From Nocardia transvalensis NBRC 15921 (lineage in GTDB: Bacteria > Actinomycetota > Actinomycetes > Mycobacteriales > Mycobacteriaceae): DNA of 64,000 bases. Below the pieces are notes generated by a model. It worked only from the letters and a program-made list of their open reading frames with translations. It was not told the origin of the DNA and ran no database searches. Both the position numbers and the translations under genes were made by a program. The stretch covers positions 62,001-126,000 of the forward strand of contig NZ_BAGL01000058.1 of NCBI RefSeq assembly GCF_000308875.1. The letters run 5' to 3'. Positions 8,373 to 17,424 of this stretch are shown here, piece by piece (within the stretch, counting starts at the first letter, position 1; each line of letters opens with the position of its first letter).

Positions 8373-10433
8373 GTGAGCTGGGCCGAAGCAGTACCCAACC
8401 TTCTGATCTGTCTGCGTGAGGGACTCGAGGCGGGGCTCGTCGTCACCATCCTGCTGGCAGCCGTCCGCAAGACCTCGACGGCGGAGCGCCCCGTGTCGAG
8501 TTCGCCGGTGTGGCTGGGCCTGGTCGCCGCGCTCGCGCTGGCGGGCAGCTTCGCGGCGGTCCTGACGTACTCCACCAGCGTGCTGTCGAGTTCCGCGCAG
8601 GAGGCGGTGGGCGGCGTACTCAGCGTGCTGGCCGTCGGGCTGGTCACCGCGATGGTGTTCTGGATGCGCCGCACCGCGGCGTCATTGTCGGGTCAGCTGC
8701 GCGGCGAGGTGGCCCGGGCGGCGACCATCGGCGCCGGCGCGCTGGCGATCACCGCGTTCCTCGCCGTCGGGCGCGAGGGACTGGAGACGACGCTGTTCGT
8801 GTGGACGGCCGTCAAGGCCTCCGGCACGACGGTCGCCCCGCTCATCGGCGCCGCGCTCGGCGCGATCGCCGCGGTCGTCCTGTGCTGGCTGCTGTATCGC
8901 CAGGCCGTCCGGCTCAATCTCGGAACGTTCTTCAACCGCACGGCGCTGGTCCTGATCGTGATCGCGGCGGGCGTGCTGTCCTACGGGCTCGGCGATCTGC
9001 AGGACGCCGGAATCCTGCCGGGCAGGCATTGGGTCGCCTTCGACTTCACGACCCACATCGACCCGAATTCGTGGTGGGTCTCGATCATCACCGGTATCAC
9101 CGAACTGACGCCGAAGATGACCGTGCTCCAGGTGGTCGCCTGGCTGGTCTACCTGGCCGTGGTGATCCCGCTGTTCCTGCGCGCGGGCCGCACCGCGCCC
9201 GCCCCGGCACCGGCGGCGGCCGAGGAGACCCCGCGCCCGCCGGACTGGTGGGAGCGGGTCGCGGGCCCCCGTCCCGTCCTGGTCGGCGCCGTCCTCGTGC
9301 TGATTCCTGTGCTGGCCGCGGCGACCGCGATCGCCCTGCTGCCGTCGAGTACGGCCGGCGCGGCGCAGACCGTCTCGGTGACGGCGGAAAAGTGTGCGCC
9401 CGAATGGGATTCGGCACACGCCGGCACCCAGACCTTCGCGGTGCACAACAAGACCGAGAAGGCGGGCGAGATCAACCTCGTCGACGCGGGCGGCGCGGTG
9501 ATCGGCGAGATCGAGACCATCGGCCCCGCCACCACCGCCGACCTGACCGCGACACTGGCCACCGGCAGCTACAAGATCCAGTGCCTCATGTCCGGCGCGC
9601 CGACGACCTCCTCGGCGACGGTCCGGGTGACCGGCGACGCGCCCGGCGCGCCCCCGCCCGTGCAGCGCGTCACCGAGGACGACCTCACCGGCCCCAACGA
9701 CGCCTACCAGGCCTACGCCGCCCAGGCGCTGACCCGGCTGTCGGACACCGTGACCGCGGTCGGCAACGATCTGCGCCGCGGCGATATCCCCGCGGCACAG
9801 GCCGATTGGCTGACCGCGCAGCTGCACTGGGAGCACGTCGGCGCCTCGTACAACAGCTTCGGCGCCGCGGGCACGGCCGTCGCGGGACTCCCCGACGGGC
9901 TGCCCGGCGGCGTCGCCGATCCGGATTTCACCGGTCTGCGGCGACTGGAATACGGCCTGTGGCACGGCCAGCGACCGGAACAGCTACTGCCCGTGACCGA
10001 CCGGCTGGCGGCCGATATCGGCGCCGTCCGTAAGGATCTCGGCACGCCCGACCTGGCGGGCGACGCGGTGAACCTCCCGCTGCGCGCGCACGAGATCCTG
10101 GAAGACGCACTGCGCGACCACGTTTCGGGCATGGACGATCAGGGCGCGGGCAGCGCCTACCCGGTGACGCTCGCGGATGTCGAGGTCACCCGCGCCGTGC
10201 TCGACACGCTGGGCCCGCTGGTCGACGCCCGCGCGCCACAGCTGCGGGCCACACTCGCGCAGCGGCTCGACACGCTACAGCGGGCGCTGCTCGCCACCCG
10301 AGACGCCGGGCACTGGCGTTCGCCCCAGCAGACGCCGCAAGCGGCCCGGCAGGCGGTGCTCGCCGCGCTCGGCGCCGCGCTGGAGAACCTCGCCCGGGTC
10401 CCCAGACTGCTGGAAGTCCCCGTCGCCCACTGA
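8373..10433 (+). CDS. efeUO: EfeU-EfeO fusion, iron permease plus periplasmic domain
   Basis: A 686-residue protein joining two normally separate subunits of the EfeUOB iron importer. Residues 1 to about 285 are the FTR1/EfeU permease: seven hydrophobic segments and two REGLE iron-relay motifs (near residues 16 and 133). After a Pro/Ala-rich linker and one more membrane segment (about 310-330) comes the EfeO part: a cupredoxin-like domain (VTAEKCAPEW onward) and an imelysin/M75-type helical domain to the end. The usual M75 HxxE is not obvious; the matching place reads HWEH. The GTG at 8373 fits EfeU N-termini. There is no Shine-Dalgarno, so the transcript may be nearly leaderless. efeB follows 28 bases downstream. 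Confidence 0.85.
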   Translation: MSWAEAVPNLLICLREGLEAGLVVTILLAAVRKTSTAERPVSSSPVWLGLVAALALAGSFAAVLTYSTSVLSSSAQEAVGGVLSVLAVGLVTAMVFWMRRTAASLSGQLRGEVARAATIGAGALAITAFLAVGREGLETTLFVWTAVKASGTTVAPLIGAALGAIAAVVLCWLLYRQAVRLNLGTFFNRTALVLIVIAAGVLSYGLGDLQDAGILPGRHWVAFDFTTHIDPNSWWVSIITGITELTPKMTVLQVVAWLVYLAVVIPLFLRAGRTAPAPAPAAAEETPRPPDWWERVAGPRPVLVGAVLVLIPVLAAATAIALLPSSTAGAAQTVSVTAEKCAPEWDSAHAGTQTFAVHNKTEKAGEINLVDAGGAVIGEIETIGPATTADLTATLATGSYKIQCLMSGAPTTSSATVRVTGDAPGAPPPVQRVTEDDLTGPNDAYQAYAAQALTRLSDTVTAVGNDLRRGDIPAAQADWLTAQLHWEHVGASYNSFGAAGTAVAGLPDGLPGGVADPDFTGLRRLEYGLWHGQRPEQLLPVTDRLAADIGAVRKDLGTPDLAGDAVNLPLRAHEILEDALRDHVSGMDDQGAGSAYPVTLADVEVTRAVLDTLGPLVDARAPQLRATLAQRLDTLQRALLATRDAGHWRSPQQTPQAARQAVLAALGAALENLARVPRLLEVPVAH

Positions 10434-10461
10434 CCGCCACGAACGACAGGTACACCGAACG

Positions 10462-11694
10462 ATGAATGTCAGCCGCCGCCGCTTTCTCTCCGGCGCAGCC
10501 ACCGGCGCCGCCGGAACCGCCCTCACCGCGGGCATGCTCGTCGAGGGCGCGCGCAAGGATGCCGACGCCGCCGCGGCGGACCGGCCCGTCGCGGCGCCGA
10601 CCTACCCGTTCCACGGAACGCACCAGGCGGGCATCCTGACCCCGGGCCCGGCGGAGAAGCAGAACGCCACCTGCTACGCCGCATTCGACGTCACCGTCGC
10701 CCGCCGCGACGAACTCGCCGAGCTGATGAGATCGCTCACCGGCCGCGCCCGCTTCCTCACCGCCGGCGGCACACCGCCCGACCTCGGCATCGGCGCACCG
10801 CCCGCCGACAGCGCGGTCCTCGGCCCCGAGGTCCTCGCCGACGGGCTCACCGTGACAACCGGTCTGGGCGCGAGCCTGTTCGACGACCGCTACGGCCTGG
10901 CCGCCCACAAGCCCGCCGGTCTCACGCCGATGCGCACCTTCCCCAACGACTCCCCGGACCCCAAGTGGATGCACGGCGACCTGCTGCTCCAGCTGTGCGC
11001 CCACCACCCCGACACCGTCCATCACGCGATCCGCGACATCACCCGCCAGACCCGTGGCGCGATGCAGCTGCGCTGGAAAATCGAGGGCTACAACTCGCCG
11101 CCGCGCCCGTCGGGCACCGGCCGGAACCTGATGGGCTTCAAGGACGGCACCGCCAATCCCACGGGCGCCGACGCGGAATCGCTGATCTGGCTCGACCGCG
11201 ACGTCCCGGAGTGGGCGCGCGGCGGAACCTATCAGGTGGTCCGCCTGATCCGGATGCTCGTGGAGTTCTGGGACCGCGTCTCGATCAACGAGCAGGAGAA
11301 CATGTTCGGCCGCCGCCGTGACTCCGGCGCGCCCCTGGACGGCAACGAGGAATTCGACACCCCCGACTACGCCGCCGACCCCGAGGGTTCGGTCATCCCC
11401 CTGGATTCCCATATCCGCCTTGCCAATCCACGCACCCCGGAGACCGACCGCCAGCAGCTGATCCGTCGCTCCTACAACTACGACCTCGGCCTGGATCCCA
11501 ACGGCAATATGGCCACCGGCCACATCTTCACCTGCTTCCAGCAGGACATCCAGCGCCAGTTCGAAACCATCCAGACCCGCCTGATCGACGAGCCCCTGAC
11601 CGACTACGTCCAGCCCTTCGGCGGCGGCTACTTCCTCGCCCTCCCCGGCGTGGTCGACCGCGACGACTGGTACGCCAGGGCACTGCTGGGCTGA
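10462..11694 (+). CDS. efeB: EfeB, Tat-exported Dyp-type heme peroxidase
   Basis: A 410-residue Dyp-type peroxidase, the third component of the Efe system, acting outside the membrane on heme or ferrous iron. The N-terminus is a Tat signal (SRRRFLSG, then a hydrophobic Ala/Gly run to about residue 35). The Dyp signature GxxDG appears as GFKDGTANP near residue 224, and the likely proximal heme-ligand His is H317 in DSHIRLANPRT. Arg and Asp residues of the distal pocket are in the expected segments. The start is fixed by the twin-arginine motif. It lies 28 bases after the efeUO fusion, in the same operon and presumably under the same iron box. Confidence 0.92.
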   Translation: MNVSRRRFLSGAATGAAGTALTAGMLVEGARKDADAAAADRPVAAPTYPFHGTHQAGILTPGPAEKQNATCYAAFDVTVARRDELAELMRSLTGRARFLTAGGTPPDLGIGAPPADSAVLGPEVLADGLTVTTGLGASLFDDRYGLAAHKPAGLTPMRTFPNDSPDPKWMHGDLLLQLCAHHPDTVHHAIRDITRQTRGAMQLRWKIEGYNSPPRPSGTGRNLMGFKDGTANPTGADAESLIWLDRDVPEWARGGTYQVVRLIRMLVEFWDRVSINEQENMFGRRRDSGAPLDGNEEFDTPDYAADPEGSVIPLDSHIRLANPRTPETDRQQLIRRSYNYDLGLDPNGNMATGHIFTCFQQDIQRQFETIQTRLIDEPLTDYVQPFGGGYFLALPGVVDRDDWYARALLG

Positions 11695-12124
11695 CCCTTC
11701 CCTTCCCTGCTGTCTTTCGAGACGCACGGTTCCCCTGTGACGACATGAACGGCATAGATGTTTGAATGCGCATATGTTCGTATAGGTATGTTCAGCTGCG
11801 AGAATAGCGCTCTCACAATCTGGCGTTCACCGCGCTCGACAGGTTCCACAGCCGACAGTTTCGATCACGACCGATGGCAGCGAGGTCGTCAATATCAGTC
11901 GATCAGAGAGCATTTCGTAGATTTCACAGGAAATCGGCATCGAGAGCCGGATTCTCCTGTCACTCCCCCACTGCTTGTTGACCGCCGGTGTGCGGTGGGG
12001 CACACTGCACCGACCGGAGTAGCCCTCCGGTCGGCGACGAGAACTCACGCCCACGGGCCGGAGGTCGCCGGGCAGTGCCGATTTCTCGGAGAGGAAGGGC
12101 CCTCATCGGCGAGGGCGGGCATCG
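11695..12124. other. Intergenic region before the LVIVD/DUF305 operon
   Basis: A 430-base gene-free stretch. Its first 120 bases are AT-rich for this genome, with dyad-like words near 11760-11795 (TTTGAATG, CATATGTTCG, TATAGG), plausibly a promoter and operator region. Its second half holds a strong hairpin listed separately. I see no credible coding frame and no run of T that would mark an intrinsic terminator for efeB. Confidence 0.5.
12010..12034 (+). promoter_or_regulatory. 10-base-pair hairpin in the leader of the LVIVD operon
   Basis: CCGACCGGAG (12010-12019) and CTCCGGTCGG (12025-12034) pair perfectly around a five-base loop, TAGCC. There is no following T-tract. It lies 90 bases before the start codon at 12125. 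It could be a leader-RNA control element, an mRNA-stabilising hairpin, or a factor-independent stop for upstream transcription. Confidence 0.45.
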
Positions 12125-13684
12125 ATGATGTCGACAGCGGTATGGCGTGCGGTGAGAGTCGGTCTGATGGCCTCGGTCCTGGCGGCCGTGTCGATACCGT
12201 CGGCGGCGGGGCCGCCGGATCCCGGTGGCGTCGTGCACATCTCGCGAATCGCCGACAAGGCGGCGGGGCGCGCGGAGTGCGGCGCCGGATCCACACCGGA
12301 AACGGGACTACAGGGCGATGTGCCCGCGGCCGACCGTGATTCGCGGCGCAGCACCGCCGGATACAGCTGCAATCTGTCGCGCGTCGGCGGCTACGCGGGC
12401 CGGGGCGGGGGGATCACCTCGGCCGCCTTCGACCATTGCGTATACGTCGGCAGCCTCTTCCCCGGGAATATCGCCGGCCCGGCCCCGGGCGTGCAGGTAC
12501 TCGACGTATCGGACCCGGCGCGTCCGGCCCTGATGGCCACGCTGACCGAACCGGCGATGCTGGCCGGAACGTGGGAGTCGTTGAAGGTCAACACGACTCG
12601 CAAACTCCTGGTCGGCACCGGGGTCCCGCTCCTCACCAGGGCGGGCCTCCTGTCGGTCTACGACCTGTCCGACTGCGCGCATCCGCGGCTGCTCAATCCG
12701 GGACCCGGCACCGATCCGCTGCAACCGCTGCCGATCACCGCGCACGAGGGCGGCTTCTCCCCCGACGGCAGCGTCTACTGGGCCTCCGGCACCGCGCCGG
12801 GCCTCGTCAGCGCCGTGGACCTGCGCGACCCCGCGGCGCCCCGGGTGGTCTGGCAGGGCCTGCCCGGCCTGTCCATGCACGGGATGGGCATCAGCGAGGA
12901 CGGCGACCGCGTGTACCTGTCCGACAACATGGGCGGCATGGTGGTGCTCGACAGCGGCGCGGTCCAGCGCCACGACCCGAATCCCCAGGTCCCGGTGCTG
13001 GCGCGGATGACCTGGAACGACGGCTGGGCCACCCAGCACAGCATCCCGGTCACCTACGACGGGCATCGCTACCTGTTCACCGTGGACGAAGCCGGTTCCG
13101 GCGGAGTGAAACTCATCGACGTCGCCGACGACGCCCATCCGCGCATCGCCGACACGATCAAACTCGAGATCAACCTGCCCGAGAACCAGGACACCGCACT
13201 GGCATCGAGTTCCGGCGGCGGGGTCTTCGGATACGACTCGCACTACTGCACCGCCGACCGCCCGTCGAATCCCACCGCGCTGGCCTGCGGGTGGGTGTCC
13301 TCCGGCATCCGCGTCTTCGACGTGCGCGATCCGTTCGACGTGCGGGAGATCGCCTACTACAACCCGCCCGCCCAGACCGGCCGCGCTCTCGACCTGTGGA
13401 ACTCCCCGCACGCCTGGGCGTCGATCGCCGGCGTGCCGATCCTCGAATCGCCCGCCGTGATCCAGGCGCTGACCGCGGGCATGTTCGATCCGAGCCAGGC
13501 GCTGAGCCCGCGGACGGGCATGGTCGCCCCCGGCGACCTGTCCAGCGACTGGTGTTTCTCCGGCCCGGCCTGGCGGGGCCGGCAGCTGTGGACCAGTTGC
13601 GCCGACAACGCCTTCCTGGCGCTGGAACTCGATCCGTCCGTCTACACCCCGCCCGCCGACCAGTTCTCCACGCAGGGCTCATGA
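12125..13684 (+). CDS. Secreted LVIVD-repeat beta-propeller protein
   Basis: A 519-residue exported protein. Residues 1-28 form a Sec signal peptide ending at Ala-Ala-Gly. The body contains repeated LVIVD-type strands of the form VQVLDVSDPARPAL, LLSVYDLSDCAHPRLL, VSAVDLRDPAAPRVV, VKLIDVADDAHPRI and IRVFDVRDPFDVREI, expected to fold as a beta-propeller. Four or more Cys suggest disulfides. Molecular function is unknown; such repeats usually bind rather than catalyse. GAGGG about nine bases upstream supports the ATG at 12125 (a second ATG follows directly). Its stop codon overlaps the start of the DUF305 gene (ATGA), so the two are co-translated. Confidence 0.75.
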   Translation: MMSTAVWRAVRVGLMASVLAAVSIPSAAGPPDPGGVVHISRIADKAAGRAECGAGSTPETGLQGDVPAADRDSRRSTAGYSCNLSRVGGYAGRGGGITSAAFDHCVYVGSLFPGNIAGPAPGVQVLDVSDPARPALMATLTEPAMLAGTWESLKVNTTRKLLVGTGVPLLTRAGLLSVYDLSDCAHPRLLNPGPGTDPLQPLPITAHEGGFSPDGSVYWASGTAPGLVSAVDLRDPAAPRVVWQGLPGLSMHGMGISEDGDRVYLSDNMGGMVVLDSGAVQRHDPNPQVPVLARMTWNDGWATQHSIPVTYDGHRYLFTVDEAGSGGVKLIDVADDAHPRIADTIKLEINLPENQDTALASSSGGGVFGYDSHYCTADRPSNPTALACGWVSSGIRVFDVRDPFDVREIAYYNPPAQTGRALDLWNSPHAWASIAGVPILESPAVIQALTAGMFDPSQALSPRTGMVAPGDLSSDWCFSGPAWRGRQLWTSCADNAFLALELDPSVYTPPADQFSTQGS

Positions 13685-14301
13685 CCGCCCGCGCACGGAT
13701 GGGGTGGGCCGCGGCGGTATGCTTGGCGGTGCTGACCTTCGCACTCGGCGTCGCCGCCCGCCCGCTGCTGATCTCCGACTCGCCCTCTCCCCCACAGTTT
13801 TCCGCGGACGAGATCGGGTTCCTCCAGGATATGAGCGCGCACCACCAGCAGGCGCTGCTCATGACGACGCGCCTGCCGCCGAGCGCCGACGCGTCCGTGC
13901 GCACGCTGGCCACGCAGATCGATGACACGCAGCGCACCGAGATCGGCACGATGCAGGGGTGGCTGACCCTGGCCGGCGCCCTGCCGACGAATCCGCATCC
14001 GATGGCATGGATGCGGTCCACCCACGAACACCACGAGACACCGGCCGCGACCATGCCGGGCATGGCCTCGACCGACGAACTCGACGCCCTGGCCGCCGCC
14101 GCCGGCGATCAGGCCGACCGGCAGTTCCTCACGCTCATGCGCCGCCACCACTCCGGCGGAGTGCTCATGGCCCAGGCCGCCGCCGCACAGCTGCCGGACG
14201 GTCCGGTCCGGCGCATGGCACGCGGCATGTTCACCGACCAGACCCGGGAGACGGCCGTGATGACGCTGCTGCTCGAGCGCGACGGCGCGCAGCCGCGCTG
14301 A
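13681..14301 (+). CDS. DUF305 protein, membrane-anchored or secreted
   Basis: A 206-residue DUF305 protein. One N-terminal hydrophobic segment (about residues 8-28) is either an anchor or a signal peptide. The DUF305 core has the typical His/Met-rich helices: MSAHHQQALLMTTRL, then STHEHHETPAATMPGM, then MRRHHSGGVLMAQAA. This family is ferritin-like and often found with metal, especially copper, homeostasis genes; a metal-binding role is inferred from the His/Met pattern. It starts four bases inside the preceding gene's end (ATGA overlap). Confidence 0.82.
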   Translation: MTARARMGWAAAVCLAVLTFALGVAARPLLISDSPSPPQFSADEIGFLQDMSAHHQQALLMTTRLPPSADASVRTLATQIDDTQRTEIGTMQGWLTLAGALPTNPHPMAWMRSTHEHHETPAATMPGMASTDELDALAAAAGDQADRQFLTLMRRHHSGGVLMAQAAAAQLPDGPVRRMARGMFTDQTRETAVMTLLLERDGAQPR

Positions 14302-14388
14302 GCGGACCATCCGGTCCGGACACCCCGTTGCCCCTCGTCACTCCCCAATCGTGGCCGTAGCCACCGACATCGACCGCGAATCGGTGCG

Positions 14389-15468
14389 ATGGTCGGTGAC
14401 ATGACGAAGATCAATGGCGGCTCCGGACCCGTCTTCTGCACCGTCGTCCCTCCCCACATTCTCGACCGGCTGTCCCAACAGCAGGACCCCCTCGCCGCGG
14501 CCGCGCGCAGAACCCTCGAACAGGACGCCCTCGAGCGCACCCGCCGGGCGAATACGGTCGTCGGCCCCGCGCCCGTGAGCGCGGACGTCGGAGCGGCGGC
14601 CGACCAGCCGCAGCGCACGATCTTCGACGCCGGCCACAAGACGACGCTGCCCGGGACGAAGGTGCGCGCCGAGGGCTCCGACGCGAGCAAGGACGAGACC
14701 GTCAACCGCGCCTACACGGGACTCGGCGATACCTTCACGTTCTATCTGAAGGCGTACGCGCGCCGGTCCGTCGACGGCAACGGCTTGCCGCTGAACGCGA
14801 CCGTCCACTACTCCCAGAACTACGACAACGCGTTCTGGAACGGCGAGCAGATGGTGTTCGGCGACGGTGACGGCGAGATCTTCAACGACTTCACTCTCGC
14901 GCTCGACGTCATCGGCCACGAACTCACCCACGGCGTCACGCAGCACACCGCGGCCCTCGCCTATTCCGGCCAGTCCGGCGCCCTCAACGAGTCGCTGTCC
15001 GACGTCTTCGGCTCGCTGATCAAGCAGTACGCGCTCGGCCAGACCGCCACCGAGGCCGACTGGCTGATCGGCGCGGGCCTGTTCACGCCGCGCGTCAAGG
15101 GCACGGCGCTGCGCTCGATGAAGGCCCCGGGCACAGCGTACGACGACCCCGCCCTGGGCAAGGATCCCCAGCCGGCGACCATGGACGGCTTCGTCACCAC
15201 CGACGGCGACAACGGTGGCGTCCACATCAATTCCGGCATCCCCAACCACGCCTTCTACCTGGCCGCCACGACCCTCGGCGGCAACGCCTGGGAGAAGGCC
15301 GGGCAGATCTGGTACGACGTCCTGACCGGCGGCACACTGAAGAAGGACGCCCAGTTCGCGGACTTCGCGAAGCTCACGGTCGCCGCGGCGAAGAAACGTT
15401 TCGACGAAGGCGAGGAGCTGAAGGCCGTACAGAAGGCGTGGGAGCAGGTGGGTGTGCACGCATCGTGA
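14389..15468 (+). CDS. Protealysin-like M4 metalloprotease
   Basis: A 359-residue thermolysin-family (M4) zinc protease. Ligands are spaced exactly as in thermolysin: H177 and H181 in HELTH, and E201 in ALNESLSD (4 and 20 residues apart); H279 in GGVHINSG matches the catalytic His. There is no signal peptide and no long FTP/PepSY propeptide. Instead the short N-terminal part carries FCTVVPPHILDRL near residues 16-28, like the protealysin precursor, so it is probably made inside the cell and matured by loss of that short part. An in-frame ATG at 14401 is an equally good start. A small gene resembling the protealysin inhibitor emfourin follows 21 bases downstream. Confidence 0.88.
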   Translation: MVGDMTKINGGSGPVFCTVVPPHILDRLSQQQDPLAAAARRTLEQDALERTRRANTVVGPAPVSADVGAAADQPQRTIFDAGHKTTLPGTKVRAEGSDASKDETVNRAYTGLGDTFTFYLKAYARRSVDGNGLPLNATVHYSQNYDNAFWNGEQMVFGDGDGEIFNDFTLALDVIGHELTHGVTQHTAALAYSGQSGALNESLSDVFGSLIKQYALGQTATEADWLIGAGLFTPRVKGTALRSMKAPGTAYDDPALGKDPQPATMDGFVTTDGDNGGVHINSGIPNHAFYLAATTLGGNAWEKAGQIWYDVLTGGTLKKDAQFADFAKLTVAAAKKRFDEGEELKAVQKAWEQVGVHAS

Positions 15469-15489
15469 ATCCGTATTAGACACGGACCT

Positions 15490-15756
15490 ATGCGCATTCG
15501 AGTGAGTCGCACGGGTGGATTCGCGGGCATCGAGCGGCACGCCGAGGTGGACACCTCGGCGCTGCCCGACGCGGGTGAATGGGACGCGCTGGCCGCACAG
15601 GCCGTGGCCGGGGGGCGGAGCGAGCCGCCCCCCGGCGTACCGGACGGATTCACCTACGAGATCACCGTGGACGGCGCCACGTACTACGCGACGGATCCCG
15701 AACTCACCGAACAGCAGCGGACGCTCATCACCAGGGTGCTGCGGAACGACGCCTGA
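15490..15756 (+). CDS. Emfourin-like protealysin inhibitor
   Basis: An 88-residue protein matching the emfourin (protealysin-associated inhibitor) pattern: MRIRVSRTGGFAGI at the start, a central Gly/Pro loop, then DGFTYEITVDGATYYAT and a C-terminal helix. Emfourin from Serratia proteamaculans tightly inhibits protealysin and lies next to its gene, and this arrangement is the same. It is probably cytosolic and protects the cell from its own M4 protease. The start codon has no strong ribosome-binding site, and the 21-base gap suggests expression from the same message. The stop is 15 bases from the convergent thiolase. Confidence 0.78.
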   Translation: MRIRVSRTGGFAGIERHAEVDTSALPDAGEWDALAAQAVAGGRSEPPPGVPDGFTYEITVDGATYYATDPELTEQQRTLITRVLRNDA

Positions 15757-15771
15757 CGCGCCCGGCTGTCG

Positions 15772-16971
15772 CTACCGGGTGACGATGGTCGCCGAGCCGT
15801 GGCCGAACAGGCCCTGGTTCACCGCGATACCCGCGCGAGCGCCGTCGACCTGACGGCCGTCGGCCTGGCCGCGCAGCTGCCAGGTGAGTTCGCAGATCTG
15901 GGCGATGGCCTGCGCGGGGATCGCCTCGCCGAAACAGGCCAGCCCGCCGCTGGGGTTCACCGGTACGCGGCCGCCCAATGTCGTTGCGCCGCTGCGCAAC
16001 AACTCCTCCGCGCCGCCGGTCTCGCAGAGGCCGATATCCTCATACCAGTCCAGTTCCAGCGCGGTGGAGAGGTCGTAGACCTCCGCCAGGGACAGGTCGG
16101 CGGGTCCGAGCCCGGCCTCCTCGTAGGCGGCGTCCGCGAGGGTGGCGCGGAACGCGCGCGGCGGGGCCTCGAAGGCCACGGCGGAGTCCGTCGCGAAGTC
16201 CGGCAGATCGAGCACCGTCTTCGGGAAGGTCGGCGTGACCGTCGACAGCGCCCGGATGCGGACCGGATCGGCGATGCCGTGCCGGCGCGCGTAGTCCACC
16301 GACGTCAGCACGAGCGCGGCGCCGCCGTCACTGGTCGCGCAGATGTCCAGCAGCCGCAACGGATCCGAGACCACCGCCGAGGCCGCGACCTCCTCGGCCG
16401 ACACCTCCTTGCGGTAGCGGGCATACGGGTTGTTCAGCCCGTGCCTGGCGTTCTTCACCTTGACCGCGGCGAAATCGTCCAGCGTGGCCCCGTGCAACGC
16501 CATCCGGCGACGGGCGTACAGCGCGAAGTAGATGGGGTTGGTGGCGCCGAGCAGGTGGAATCGCAGCCAGTCCGGATCGTCGCGGCGTTCACCGCCGACC
16601 GGCTGGAAGAAACCCTTCGGGGCGGCGTCCGCACCGACGACCAGCGCCACGTCGGTCAGCCCGGCCAGGATCTGGGCGCGGGCGTTGGCGATCGCCTGGG
16701 CGCCGGAGGCGCAGGCGGCGTAGCTGCTCGAGATCCGGGCGCCCGACCAGCCCAGTGCCTGGGCGAAGGTCGCGCCCGAGACGAATCCGGGGTACCCGTT
16801 GCGGATGGTGTCCGCGCCGGCGATATAGCCGACGTCGCGGTGGTCCACTCCCGCGTCGGCCAGCGCGGCCCGCGCCGCCACCAGGCCGTATTCGACGAAG
16901 TTGCGACCCCATTTGCCCCACTGGTGCATACCCGCACCGAGGACGGCGATATCGCGATCGTTCTCAGGCAT
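15772..16971 (-). CDS. Thiolase-like lipid-transfer/acetyl-CoA acetyltransferase
   Basis: A 399-residue SCP-x/non-specific lipid-transfer thiolase. It has the N-terminal thiolase fold (IAVLGAGMHQWGKW), the nucleophilic Cys in YAACASGAQAI (about C87), and the C-terminal region NPSGGLACFGEAIPAQ with Gly-Gly and a second Cys. Relatives include mycobacterial Ltp-type proteins that work with DUF35 partners as thiolases or retro-aldolases in sterol side-chain degradation. The downstream half of the active site (GLFGHGSATIV) is family-typical. It overlaps the DUF35 gene by eight bases, so the two are made as a complex. A KstR-like site precedes the pair. The exact acyl-CoA substrate is unknown. Confidence 0.82.
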   Translation of the reverse strand: MPENDRDIAVLGAGMHQWGKWGRNFVEYGLVAARAALADAGVDHRDVGYIAGADTIRNGYPGFVSGATFAQALGWSGARISSSYAACASGAQAIANARAQILAGLTDVALVVGADAAPKGFFQPVGGERRDDPDWLRFHLLGATNPIYFALYARRRMALHGATLDDFAAVKVKNARHGLNNPYARYRKEVSAEEVAASAVVSDPLRLLDICATSDGGAALVLTSVDYARRHGIADPVRIRALSTVTPTFPKTVLDLPDFATDSAVAFEAPPRAFRATLADAAYEEAGLGPADLSLAEVYDLSTALELDWYEDIGLCETGGAEELLRSGATTLGGRVPVNPSGGLACFGEAIPAQAIAQICELTWQLRGQADGRQVDGARAGIAVNQGLFGHGSATIVTR

Positions 16972-17410
16972 CGACCGGCCTCCACATCCACACCGTGTGC
17001 TCGGCGTCCTCGTCCTCGTACAGCACGCCGAGAGTCAGCTCGACCGGCATGCCGACCGCCAGATCGTCCACGGTGAGGCCGCGCACGACCTGTCCGAGGA
17101 TCACCATCTGCTCGACCTCGAGCTCCACCGCCGCGACGACGTACGGCTCGAACGGCTCGGGCGAAACGTAGGGCGGGGGCGGCTTGTACCGGGCGTCCGC
17201 GTACGACCAGATCCGGCCGCGCGTGGAGAACAGGTATTCGGCCAGCTCGGAGCCGTCCTTCGGCGCCGCGCACTGCGGATTGCGGCAGGCCAGCGTGTTC
17301 CGCGGGAAATACGGTGTGCCGCACACATCGCAGCGGCTACCCACGAGACGGACCGCGCCGTCCTCCGCGGTGAACCAGTCTGCCACGGCCGGGCGTTGTT
17401 CTTTCTGCAC
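16964..17410 (-). CDS. DUF35 zinc-ribbon/OB-fold acyl-CoA partner protein
   Basis: A 148-residue DUF35 protein. The N-terminal rubredoxin-like zinc ribbon is visible as CDVCGTPYFPRNTLACRNPQC (about residues 28-48), followed by an OB fold (GRIWSYADARYKPPPPY to the end). Such proteins bind acyl-CoA and pair with thiolase-like subunits; here the gene overlaps the thiolase gene by eight bases and is first in the operon. It starts at a GTG at 17410, only 15 bases downstream of the KstR-like operator, so the leader must be very short. Confidence 0.85.
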   Translation of the reverse strand: MQKEQRPAVADWFTAEDGAVRLVGSRCDVCGTPYFPRNTLACRNPQCAAPKDGSELAEYLFSTRGRIWSYADARYKPPPPYVSPEPFEPYVVAAVELEVEQMVILGQVVRGLTVDDLAVGMPVELTLGVLYEDEDAEHTVWMWRPVDA

Positions 17411-17424
17411 GCACTCGACGGTAT

